30,589 bases of DNA. Origin: JANMDN01 sp031376285. Lineage in GTDB: Bacteria; Actinomycetota; Thermoleophilia; Miltoncostaeales; Miltoncostaeaceae. The position numbers and the translations under genes were made by a program. The notes below the pieces were generated by a model. That model was not told the DNA's origin. It did not search any database and saw nothing but the letters and a program-made list of their open reading frames with translations. Of this stretch, positions 7,778 to 14,924 are shown in pieces (position 1 is the first letter of the stretch; the number at the start of each line of letters is the position of its first letter). The stretch lies in contig JANMDN010000063.1 in assembly GCA_031376285.1 (NCBI GenBank), positions 1 to 30,589 of the forward strand, written 5' to 3'.

Positions 7778-8721
7778 TTTTGACGGTCACCCTGAACGCC
7801 GCCCTCGACCGGACGCTTGCGGTGCCGAACTTCAGCGTCGGACACCAGCAGCGCGCGACCGACTCCCTACTCCTCCCCGGTGGCAAGGGCGTCAACGTCG
7901 CGCGCGCGTTGAAGCGGCTTGGAGTGCCCGTGATCGCCACCGGGCTTGCCGGAGGGCGCACCGGGACCGCGCTCACCGAAGAGCTGACCGCCGAGGGGAT
8001 CCTGAACGACTTCGTGCGGATCCAGGGAGAGTCGCGCACCTCGACGGCGGTCGTCGAGCCGACCGTCAACGTCCAGACTGAGATCAACGAGCATGGGCCG
8101 GAGGTGACGCCCGGCGAGCTTGAGACGTTCTTCGAGAAACTCCACTACCTCTCGAAGGGCACATCACTTGTCGTCCTCGCCGGGTCGCTCCCGCGGGGCG
8201 TCGAGCCCGACCTGTACGCCGACATCGTTCGACGGCTCGGTGCGATGGGGCGACCGACGGTGATCGACGCGCCCGGCGAGCCACTTCACCTCGCGCTCGC
8301 CGCCGAGCCGGAGCTTGTCAGCCCAAATGTCCGCGAAGCTGAGGACGTCGTCGGGTACGAGTTCTCCGACGAGGCCGACTTCGCCTCGGCGGCCCTCGCG
8401 CTCACCCAGATGGGCGCCCAGAACGCCATCATCCATTCCCACGACGGGTGTATCGCCAGGCTCCGGGACGAGAACGGCGAGATCGTCACGCTTCGCGCAA
8501 GGTTCAACGAGCCGATCGACGTGGTGAGTACGGTTGGGTCCGGTGACGCGTTTCTCGCCGGCTTTCTCTCCGAGTGGGGTCACGGCCAGCCGGTCGAGCG
8601 GGCGCTCCGGACCGCGGTCGCGTGCGGCATGGCAAACACGAGGGTGATCGGGGCGGGCGTTTTCGACATCGGGGACGTCGAAGCGTTTGCTCGTCAGGTC
8701 GAGGTCACTCAGGTCACGTAG
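7774..8721 (+). CDS. PfkB-family sugar-phosphate kinase (1-phosphofructokinase/tagatose-6-phosphate kinase type)
   Basis: A 315-residue ribokinase-fold enzyme that phosphorylates a hexose phosphate with ATP. The N-terminal ILTVTLNAALDRT is the hallmark of the FruK/LacC/PfkB branch. The substrate-binding PGGKGVNVARAL is at 35-46, and the C-terminal PfkB signature G255-S-G-D258-AF carries the catalytic base D258. A T(E)INEHGP stretch near residue 105-112 also fits LacC/FruK. Fructose 1-phosphate, fructose 6-phosphate and tagatose 6-phosphate are all possible substrates. No PTS or sugar-operon genes are adjacent, so a general 6-phosphofructokinase-like role is conceivable. It begins at GTG inside the preceding stop codon, so translation is coupled to the carboxypeptidase. 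Confidence 0.88.
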   Translation: MILTVTLNAALDRTLAVPNFSVGHQQRATDSLLLPGGKGVNVARALKRLGVPVIATGLAGGRTGTALTEELTAEGILNDFVRIQGESRTSTAVVEPTVNVQTEINEHGPEVTPGELETFFEKLHYLSKGTSLVVLAGSLPRGVEPDLYADIVRRLGAMGRPTVIDAPGEPLHLALAAEPELVSPNVREAEDVVGYEFSDEADFASAALALTQMGAQNAIIHSHDGCIARLRDENGEIVTLRARFNEPIDVVSTVGSGDAFLAGFLSEWGHGQPVERALRTAVACGMANTRVIGAGVFDIGDVEAFARQVEVTQVT

Positions 8722-8763
8722 GAACGATTCGAACGACAACCAACGAGGGGACTGAGTCACGGT

Positions 8764-9921
8764 ATGGAGATCGAGATCGGACGGGGAAAGAAAGGGCGTC
8801 GCGCCTACGGGTTCGATGACATCGCAATCGTGCCGAGCCGGCGCACACGGGACCCTCAGGATGTCGACCTCAGCTGGCAGCTTGGGCCGCACCGTCTCCA
8901 GTTGCCGCTCCTTGCATCGGCGATGGATGGGGTCGTAAGTCCGCTCACGGCTGGCCTCATCGGCAAGATCGGTGGGCTCGGCGTGTTGAACCTCGAGGGC
9001 ATCCAGACGCGCTACATCGAACCCGATGCCGAACTTGAGCGCATCGCGGGCTTTGGGCCAGCTGAGTCGACGCGCGGAATGCAGGAGATCTATGCCGCGC
9101 CAATCCGGCCCGAGCTGATCGCCGAGCGCATTCGTGAGATCAAGGCCCACGGCGTCCTCGCGGCTGGCTCGCTGACACCACAGCGCGTCGAGCGATACGT
9201 CGGGCCAGCGATCGAGGCTGGTCTCGACATCCTCGTCATCCAGGGAACCGTGGTCTCTGCCGAGCACGTCTCCTCCTTCGGCGAGCCGCTGAACCTGAAG
9301 CGCTTCATCGCGGAGCTCCCGATCCCGGTCATCGTGGGCGGTTGCGCGTCCTACTCGACGGCGCTCCATTTGATGCGCACCGGCGCGGTCGGCGTGCTTG
9401 TGGGTGTCGGGCCTGGAGCGGCCTGCACGACGCGCCAGGTGCTCGGCGTCGGTGTGCCTCAAGCGACGGCGATTGCCGACGCGGCCGGGGCGCGGATGCA
9501 ACACGCGCTCGAGACGGGGCAGTACGTGAACGTCATCGCTGACGGTGGGATGAGCTTCGGCGGAGACCTTGCCAAAGCGGTCGCCTGCGGAGCGGATGCC
9601 TGCATGATCGGGTCACCGCTCGCCAAGGCGGCCGAGGCACCGGGCCGCGGAAATCATTGGGGGATGGCGACCTTCCACCCCGAACTCCCGCGCGGAACCC
9701 GCGTTCGCACCAAGACGATCGGAACCCTCGAGGAGATTCTGGTCGGTCCAGCCGGGGAGAACGACGGCTCGCTGAATCTCATGGGAGGGCTTCGCACGGC
9801 CATGGCGACCTGTGGCTATGACTCGGTCTCCGGTTTCCAAAAGGTCGAGGTGATGGTCGCACCGTCACTCAAGACCGAAGGCAAGCGGCTCCAGCAGGCG
9901 CAGGCCGTCGGGATGGGCTGA
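8764..9921 (+). CDS. guaB3: GuaB3-family IMP dehydrogenase-related protein
   Basis: A 385-residue TIM-barrel protein of the IMP dehydrogenase/GMP reductase superfamily. The flavin-free active-site loop GVGPGAACTTR includes the presumed catalytic C221. Upstream motifs such as PLLASAMDGV (48-57) and the phosphate-binding ADGGMSFGGD also match. There is no pair of CBS domains between the barrel halves, and the protein is shorter than classical GuaB (about 490-500 aa). That matches the actinobacterial GuaB3 type, whose precise reaction is less certain than that of GuaB. It sits 2 nt upstream of guaA, which uses XMP, so a role in guanine-nucleotide metabolism is likely. The ATG at 8764 has GAGGGG at 8745-8750, which is a rather distant ribosome site (13 nt). 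Confidence 0.9.
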   Translation: MEIEIGRGKKGRRAYGFDDIAIVPSRRTRDPQDVDLSWQLGPHRLQLPLLASAMDGVVSPLTAGLIGKIGGLGVLNLEGIQTRYIEPDAELERIAGFGPAESTRGMQEIYAAPIRPELIAERIREIKAHGVLAAGSLTPQRVERYVGPAIEAGLDILVIQGTVVSAEHVSSFGEPLNLKRFIAELPIPVIVGGCASYSTALHLMRTGAVGVLVGVGPGAACTTRQVLGVGVPQATAIADAAGARMQHALETGQYVNVIADGGMSFGGDLAKAVACGADACMIGSPLAKAAEAPGRGNHWGMATFHPELPRGTRVRTKTIGTLEEILVGPAGENDGSLNLMGGLRTAMATCGYDSVSGFQKVEVMVAPSLKTEGKRLQQAQAVGMG

Positions 9922-9923
9922 TC

Positions 9924-11489
9924 TTGGCCTCGACGCGGCTCGACCCTCACCTCGCCCAAGCCGTCCCTGGCGGCGTTATCGTCGTCGACTACGGGGCGCA
10001 GTACAGCCAGCTCATCGCTCGCCGGATCCGCGAGTGCCGAGTCTTCTCCGCGCTTGTCGGCCACGACACGTCGCCAGCGGAGATCGCCGCGCTTCGCCCC
10101 TCGGGGCTCGTGCTCTCGGGCGGCCCTGCGTCGGTCTACGCCGACGGGGCGCCGGCCCTCAATCCTGAACTTCTCGAGCTTGGTATCCCGGTGCTCGGTA
10201 TTTGCTACGGGATGCAGGCAATGGCTCAGGCGCTCGGGGGCGAGGTCGCCGAGAACGGCGCGGGCGAGTTCGGAAAGACCGCGATGGAGGTCACGTCGCG
10301 TTCGGGTCTCTTTAGTGACCTCGCCGCGGAGTCGTGCTGGATGAGCCACCGAGATGCCGTGACGCGCGCGCCGGCCGGCTTCGAGATCACCGCTCGAACC
10401 GATGTCAGCCCGGTCGCCGCGATGGAGGATCCGGCGAAGCGCCGCTACGGCGTTCAGTTCCACCCCGAGGTGATGCACACGCCGTTTGGGACGGACCTCC
10501 TAAAGCGGTTCCTGTTCGACGTGTGCGACTGCGCACCGACGTGGACAGCGGTGCAAGTGATCGAGGATCAGGTCGCCCGGATTCGCGCTCAGGTTGGCGA
10601 CGGCCGGGCGATCTGTGGCCTCTCAGGGGGTGTCGACAGCGCGGTAGCGGCACTGATCGTGCACCGGGCGATTGGCGACCGGCTCACGTGCGTCTTCGTC
10701 GACCACGGGTTTCTGCGCCAGAACGAGGGCGAGCAGGTCGAGCGGTCATTTGGCAACCATTTCCAGGTGCCGCTCGTGCACGTCCGGGCGCAGGAGCACT
10801 TCCTCGCGGCACTGGCCGGCGTGACCGACCCCGAAGAGAAGCGAAAGATCATCGGTCGGGAGTTCATCCGGACCTTCGAACGGGAGGCGGAGAAGCTCGA
10901 CGACGCCCAGTTCCTCGTCCAGGGGACGCTTTACTCGGACGTGATCGAGTCGGGTGGGGGAGACGCGGCCACCATCAAGAGCCACCACAACGTTGGTGGC
11001 CTCCCTGATGACATGGCCGTCGAGCTTGTCGAGCCGCTTCGCAACCTCTTCAAGGATGAGGTTCGCCTTGTCGGCGAGGAACTCGGCCTGCCCGAGCGGA
11101 TGGTCTGGCGTCAGCCGTTCCCCGGTCCCGGCCTCGCAATTCGCATCATCGGCGAGGTCACCGAGGAACGCCTCGACATCCTCCGCCAGGCGGACGCTGT
11201 GCTCCAAGAGGAGATCCGCCGCGCGGGCCTGTACCGCGATCTCTGGCAAAGCTTCGCCGTGCTCCCCGCCGTGCGAACCGTCGGTGTCCAGGGCGACAGT
11301 CGGACCTACGCATACCCGATCGTGCTTCGAGCCGTCACAAGTGACGACGCCATGACCGCAGACTGGGCGCGCCTGCCGCCGGATCTCCTCCAACAAATCG
11401 CGAGCCGGATCATCAACGAGGTGCCAGGGGTGAACCGCGTGGCCCTCGACATCACGTCTAAACCACCCGGCACGATCGAGTGGGAGTAG
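9924..11489 (+). CDS. guaA: GMP synthase (glutamine-hydrolysing)
   Basis: A 521-residue two-domain enzyme that converts XMP to GMP using ATP and glutamine. The N-terminal class I amidotransferase domain has the nucleophile C94 in GICYGMQ and the H180/E182 partners in FHPEVMHTPFG. The ATP-pyrophosphatase domain has the P-loop SGGVDS at 234-239. The C-terminal XMP-binding and dimerisation domain ends in the conserved NRVALDITSKPPGTIEWE. Start: TTG at 9924, two bases after the guaB3 stop. It is the only sensible start codon before VIVVDYGAQYSQ and implies reinitiation after guaB3. The length is normal for the family (about 515-525 aa). Just 19 bp separate its stop from the stop of the convergent minus-strand gene. 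Confidence 0.97.
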   Translation: MASTRLDPHLAQAVPGGVIVVDYGAQYSQLIARRIRECRVFSALVGHDTSPAEIAALRPSGLVLSGGPASVYADGAPALNPELLELGIPVLGICYGMQAMAQALGGEVAENGAGEFGKTAMEVTSRSGLFSDLAAESCWMSHRDAVTRAPAGFEITARTDVSPVAAMEDPAKRRYGVQFHPEVMHTPFGTDLLKRFLFDVCDCAPTWTAVQVIEDQVARIRAQVGDGRAICGLSGGVDSAVAALIVHRAIGDRLTCVFVDHGFLRQNEGEQVERSFGNHFQVPLVHVRAQEHFLAALAGVTDPEEKRKIIGREFIRTFEREAEKLDDAQFLVQGTLYSDVIESGGGDAATIKSHHNVGGLPDDMAVELVEPLRNLFKDEVRLVGEELGLPERMVWRQPFPGPGLAIRIIGEVTEERLDILRQADAVLQEEIRRAGLYRDLWQSFAVLPAVRTVGVQGDSRTYAYPIVLRAVTSDDAMTADWARLPPDLLQQIASRIINEVPGVNRVALDITSKPPGTIEWE

Positions 11490-11508
11490 CCCGGCGGGGC
11501 GCGTTCGC

Positions 11509-12033
11509 TTAGAGGTCGTCCGGCCGACCGGGCAGCTGAACGGTCGTCACATCGCGGCCCGGCTTTCGGGTTCGGCTCCCCATGAAGACAAGGTTCCAGG
11601 CCCAGGTCAGCAGCATGTCGCCGAAGGTCACCGGAGCCACCCACGTGAACTCACGCCAGATCGTCCATCGGGTGTCGAGCGACCGCGCGATGCCTTTATT
11701 GAGCGGTGGGCTCGTCCCTCCCGGCCCGTCGGGGTGGTAGACGGTCTGGAGGATGCCGTTGGTGTCGCGCGTCTCGAAGAGGATCGGACCCTTCTTGTTC
11801 GCCGACGCCTTGAGCTGCGCTTTGTGGAACTCCCAGGCGTAGGGAAAGCTCATCACGGCGCCGAGCACGGCCCACACGATCAGGAAGCTCCGCCAGAATC
11901 CATCGGAGAGCACGAAGGTTGGCATCGGCGTGAACAGGCCGAACACGAGGAAGATCGACCAGATGCCCACGAGGAACGCTCCGCCGCGCCACGACCCGTC
12001 CTTGTCGCCTCGAGTGGGGCCGACCGGGATCAT
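11509..12033 (-). CDS. Unknown membrane protein with three predicted helices
   Basis: I do not recognise this 174-residue protein. It has hydrophobic segments at about 19-41, 47-66 and 130-151. A hydrophilic region of about 60 residues (68-128) contains a Gly/Pro-rich turn (HPDGPGGTSPP) and probably forms a soluble loop. The C-terminus is basic then polar. It is codon-biased like its neighbours. It lies 48 bp downstream of another small membrane-protein gene on the same strand, so the two probably form a pair divergent from rplM. Convergence with guaA leaves 19 bp between the stops, with no clear terminator. The ATG start at 12033 has no strong ribosome site. Confidence 0.65.
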   Translation of the reverse strand: MIPVGPTRGDKDGSWRGGAFLVGIWSIFLVFGLFTPMPTFVLSDGFWRSFLIVWAVLGAVMSFPYAWEFHKAQLKASANKKGPILFETRDTNGILQTVYHPDGPGGTSPPLNKGIARSLDTRWTIWREFTWVAPVTFGDMLLTWAWNLVFMGSRTRKPGRDVTTVQLPGRPDDL

Positions 12034-12081
12034 CAGTGACTTTCGTTCACGTCATTGGCTCCCGACCGGCGGGGCCCAAGA

Positions 12082-12309
12082 TCACGGCTGAGTGCCGACC
12101 TGGACTTTGACGTTCGTGGAGTTGTCGAGTTTAACGCCGTTGCCGGTGGAATACAGGCAACCAACGCCTCGCACGCAGAACGCCCCGCTGACAATGCCGT
12201 TTGTCAGGAAGAGCACCAGGATGAGGATAAGTCCGACAACTACGAGGAAGGATCGCACGGTGTGACTGTTCGTCGGGGTGTGGGCATCTCCTGCAACAGG
12301 GTCCAGCAT
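12082..12309 (-). CDS. Small single-pass membrane protein of unknown function
   Basis: This 75-residue ORF has a polar N-terminus, one strongly hydrophobic helix (about residues 20-41, VVVGLILILVLFLTNGIV) and a short exported-looking tail with two cysteines (C45, C51) and an Asn/Ser/Val-rich end. The frame stays open upstream to another ATG at 12372, giving 96 residues. The shorter form is preferred because the extra 21 residues are Arg/Ser/Pro-rich and look non-coding. No good ribosome site is seen for either start. The composition of the helix and tail makes a real gene likely. Function unknown. Confidence 0.5.
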   Translation of the reverse strand: MLDPVAGDAHTPTNSHTVRSFLVVVGLILILVLFLTNGIVSGAFCVRGVGCLYSTGNGVKLDNSTNVKVQVGTQP

Positions 12310-12462
12310 TGCACGCGAGGGAGGCGGCAGGGAGCGCCGACACGATCTCGGCTCAGTGTTGGCACACGCCATCCGCGCGCCGAAACAACCTCGGCGCTAC
12401 CCTGAAACGTGGGTGGTGGTCCGGGGTGGCCCGACCGGCGATCGGGTTTGAGGGTCTCGCGG

Positions 12463-12491
12463 TTGATCCTGGGGCCGCCAGGCCCTACCAT
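12463..12491 (+). promoter_or_regulatory. Promoter of the rplM-rpsI-glmM operon
   Basis: TTGATC (12463-12468) and TACCAT (12486-12491) are separated by 17 bp, a good sigma-70-type match. The spacer contains a dyad, GGGCC and GGCCC around GCCA (12472-12485), abutting the -10. A 5' leader of roughly 55 nt would precede the rplM GTG. Whether the dyad is an operator is inference. Confidence 0.6.
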
Positions 12492-12553
12492 TCGCGGTCG
12501 TCGCGGCAACCGCTGTCCGCCGCTGCATGTCCGATCTCGGAGTTGAGGAGCCT

Positions 12554-13018
12554 GTGAGTCCCGTCAAAACGCTGAGTGCCAAGCCTGGCACCGTCGATCG
12601 CAAGTGGTACATCGTCGATGCCGACGGTCAAACCCTCGGTCGTCTCGCATCCATTATCGCCGAGACCCTGAGCGGGAAGCGATCGCCATGGTTCACGCGC
12701 CACTGTGACACGGGCGACTTCGTCGTCGTGATCAATGCCGAGAAGATCGGCGTGACGGGCAAAAAGCTCGAGCAGAAGCGCTACTGGCGCCACTCAGGCT
12801 ACCCAGGCGGCATCCGCTCCAGGACGCTTGCCGAGCAGCTCGCGCGGCGCCCCGAAGAGGTCCTGCGAAAAGCGGTCAAGGGCATGCTCCCAAAGAACCG
12901 CCTCGGCGCCGACCAGCTTCGCAAACTCAAGATCTACGCCGGAGAGGCCCATCCCCACGAGGCCCAGGCCCCAACGCCTCTCCGCCTCACGCGCATTGTG
13001 ATGAAGGAGTCCAGTTGA
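12554..13018 (+). CDS. rplM: 50S ribosomal protein L13
   Basis: A 154-residue large-subunit protein that binds 23S rRNA early in assembly. The family core is clear: KTLSAKPGTVDRKWYIVDAD, then GQTLGRLAS, GDFVVVINAEKI, RHSGYPGGIR and the AVKGMLPKNRLG motif. The start is set at GTG 12554, because canonical L13 begins only a few residues before this motif. CGGAG at 12538-12542 and GAGGAG at 12545-12550 precede it. An ATG at 12527 would add nine residues and has no ribosome site. rpsI follows with a TTGA overlap, the usual L13-S9 pair. Confidence 0.96.
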   Translation: MSPVKTLSAKPGTVDRKWYIVDADGQTLGRLASIIAETLSGKRSPWFTRHCDTGDFVVVINAEKIGVTGKKLEQKRYWRHSGYPGGIRSRTLAEQLARRPEEVLRKAVKGMLPKNRLGADQLRKLKIYAGEAHPHEAQAPTPLRLTRIVMKESS

Positions 13019-13422
13019 AGATTGACGCGCCGGTTGCCGAGCGAACTCGGGCCACAGGAAAGCGCAAGAACGCGATCGCCCGCGTGATCTTGTTTCCGGG
13101 CGATGGCACCATCGTGTGCAACGAACGCCCGATCGAGCAGTTCTTCGGGCGCCCGTCGCTTGTCACCAACGCCCGTCGGCCCCTTGTCGCCACGGGGGCG
13201 GACGCGCGCTTCTCGGTCTTCGCTCGTCTGCACGGGGGCGGGATTTCCGGCCAGGCCGGTGCCCTCCGACACGGGATTGCACGAGCCCTCGCGATTGCGG
13301 ACGAGTCGCTCCATGCCGAACTTCGTCGGGGCGGATTCCTGACACGCGACGCCCGCATCAAGGAGCGCAAGAAGGCCGGCCTGAAGGGCGCGCGTAAGCG
13401 TCCGCAGTTCTCGAAGCGCTGA
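13015..13422 (+). CDS. rpsI: 30S ribosomal protein S9
   Basis: A 135-residue small-subunit protein whose basic C-terminal tail reaches the P-site tRNA. Visible signatures are ATGKRKNAIARVILFPGDG, the conserved GGGISGQAGALRHGIARAL, and the terminal KRPQFSKR that ends essentially all S9 proteins. It starts at TTG 13015, overlapping the rplM stop (TTGA). AAGGAG at 13004-13009 gives a 5-nt spacing, so initiation here is well supported despite the rare start codon. Its own stop overlaps the proposed CTG start of glmM. Confidence 0.97.
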   Translation: MKIDAPVAERTRATGKRKNAIARVILFPGDGTIVCNERPIEQFFGRPSLVTNARRPLVATGADARFSVFARLHGGGISGQAGALRHGIARALAIADESLHAELRRGGFLTRDARIKERKKAGLKGARKRPQFSKR

Positions 13423-14759
13423 CGCCCCGGGCATTTTTCGGTACCGACGGCGTTCGCGGGGTTGCGAACGCCGAGCCGCTCACCCCTGAGTTTGCGATGT
13501 CCCTCGGCCGTGCGCTTGGCGCGCGCCTCGGGGCAGGCGCGGTGGTTCTTGTGGGGAGGGACACGCGGCGAAGTGGGCCGATGATCGAGGGCGCACTCGC
13601 GGCGGGTCTTGCAAGTGCCGGGGTCTCCGTTCGAAGTGGGGGCGTCCTGCCGACGCCCGCGATTGCGGAGCTCGTCGCCTTTGACGCTCAACTCGCGGCC
13701 GGCGCCGTCATCTCGGCGTCGCACAACCCATTCCCGGACAATGGGATCAAGCTGTTCGGCTCAGACGGTTTCAAGCTGCCCGACGTCGAGGAATCGGCGA
13801 TCGAAGCCTCGCTCGGTGCGCCTGGGGACCGACCGACCGGTGAGGCGCTCGGCGCGATCGATGGCTGGCAGGACGCTCGGACCGAGTACCTCGACCGCCT
13901 GCTCACCCGACTGCCACACCGGCTTGACGGCGTGGACGTGGCAATCGACTGCGCGAATGGCGCCACCGTCTCGACGGCTCATGCGGCGCTGACCCAACTC
14001 GGTGCGCGCGTCACCGTCGTCGCGGACCAGCCCGACGGGGTCAACATCAATGTCGCGTGCGGCTCCACTCACCTCGATCTCATCTCGCACACCGTTGTCG
14101 CTGGCGGGCACGATCTCGGGTTGGCGTTCGACGGCGACGGCGACCGTGTGCTCGCGGTCTCCGGAGACGGAGCCGTCGTCGACGGGGATCAAATCCTTGC
14201 CGTGCTCGCGCTCGATCTCCACGCCCGGGCGGCGCTTCCCCACCACACCGTCGTCACGACGACGATGACCAACCTCGGCTTTCGCCGAGCGATGCGCGAC
14301 GCCGGGATCGAGGTCCGTTGGACTGACGTCGGCGACCGTTACGTCCTCGCCGAGATGCGCGCTGGGGGCTTCGTCCTCGGGGGTGAGCAGAGCGGCCACG
14401 TCATCAACCTCGGCCATGGCCCGACGGGTGACGGGCTTGCGGTTGGGATCCAGCTCCTCGGTGCGCTCAGCCGGACCGGTGAGACCCTTGCCGAGGCCGC
14501 ATCGGTGATGACCAGGCTGCCACAGCGACTCGTCAATATCCGAGTCGAGCGCAAGAACGACCTCGCGACAGCCACTGCCGTATGGGACGCCGTCGCGGTG
14601 TGCGAGCGTGAGCTCGGCGAGAACGGTCGAGTGGTCGTTCGTCCGTCGGGCACCGAGCCGCTCGTTCGGGTGATGGTCGAAGCGCCGACGGAAGCCGACT
14701 GTGACCGTTGGTGTGCCGAGCTGACCTCAGTGACCAAGGCGGCCCTCGGGCCCGAGTAG
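13419..14759 (+). CDS. glmM: Phosphoglucosamine mutase, apparent CTG start
   Basis: GlmM converts glucosamine 6-phosphate to glucosamine 1-phosphate for UDP-GlcNAc synthesis. The family N-terminal motif FFGTDGVRGVAN is encoded at 13434-13469, upstream of the first ATG (13497). In this frame the sequence is closed by TAA at 13395, and between it and the motif no ATG, GTG or TTG exists; the only near-standard start is CTG at 13419. That start overlaps the rpsI stop as CTGA and gives 446 residues, exactly the usual GlmM length. The catalytic serine then falls at S101 in SASHNP, as expected for the family (about 100-102). Further motifs are FDGDGDR (metal binding), GGEQSGH (sugar) and RPSGTEPLVR (phosphate). 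Starting at the ATG would delete 26 residues including the motif. Function is certain; the CTG start is inferred. Confidence 0.95.
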   Translation: MTPRAFFGTDGVRGVANAEPLTPEFAMSLGRALGARLGAGAVVLVGRDTRRSGPMIEGALAAGLASAGVSVRSGGVLPTPAIAELVAFDAQLAAGAVISASHNPFPDNGIKLFGSDGFKLPDVEESAIEASLGAPGDRPTGEALGAIDGWQDARTEYLDRLLTRLPHRLDGVDVAIDCANGATVSTAHAALTQLGARVTVVADQPDGVNINVACGSTHLDLISHTVVAGGHDLGLAFDGDGDRVLAVSGDGAVVDGDQILAVLALDLHARAALPHHTVVTTTMTNLGFRRAMRDAGIEVRWTDVGDRYVLAEMRAGGFVLGGEQSGHVINLGHGPTGDGLAVGIQLLGALSRTGETLAEAASVMTRLPQRLVNIRVERKNDLATATAVWDAVAVCERELGENGRVVVRPSGTEPLVRVMVEAPTEADCDRWCAELTSVTKAALGPE

Positions 14760-14780
14760 CGTCTCGCATGGTGGAACGTT

Positions 14781-14812
14781 GGTGCCAGGCACCGTTCTCT
14801 CGCGATACGAGA
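14781..14812. terminator. Small hairpins after glmM (terminator or REP-like element)
   Basis: A perfect 6-1-6 palindrome, GGTGCC-A-GGCACC (14781-14793), is followed by GTTCTCT and then a 5-bp hairpin (TCTCG/CGAGA, 14798-14812). The first hairpin plus the T-containing tail could end the rplM-rpsI-glmM transcript. GTGCC/GGCAC hairpins also resemble repetitive extragenic palindromes; one copy cannot decide. Confidence 0.4.
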
Positions 14813-14878
14813 CAGACGTGACCAACGACTCACCGGACGCCGGCTGGTGGCGGTCCTACGTCCAACCATTGTCGTGCT

Positions 14879-14912
14879 GGGGGGTCGAGCTCCGAACGAA
14901 GCACGACCCCCC
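14879..14912. terminator. Hairpin terminator of the SdrD-like gene
   Basis: Arms GGGGGGTCG (14879-14887) and CGACCCCCC (14904-14912) form a 9-bp GC-rich stem with a 16-nt loop, 12 bp beyond the stop of the minus-strand gene. A competing pairing (GTCGTGC at 14871-14877 with GCACGAC at 14901-14907) overlaps it. There is no T-tract. Confidence 0.5.
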
Positions 14913-14924
14913 ACATCAGCTCGA

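Noticed and set aside
8164..9504. 446-codon minus-strand ORF opposite the kinase and guaB3
   Set aside because: Spans two well-identified plus-strand genes with clear motifs; high GC makes long antisense frames common.
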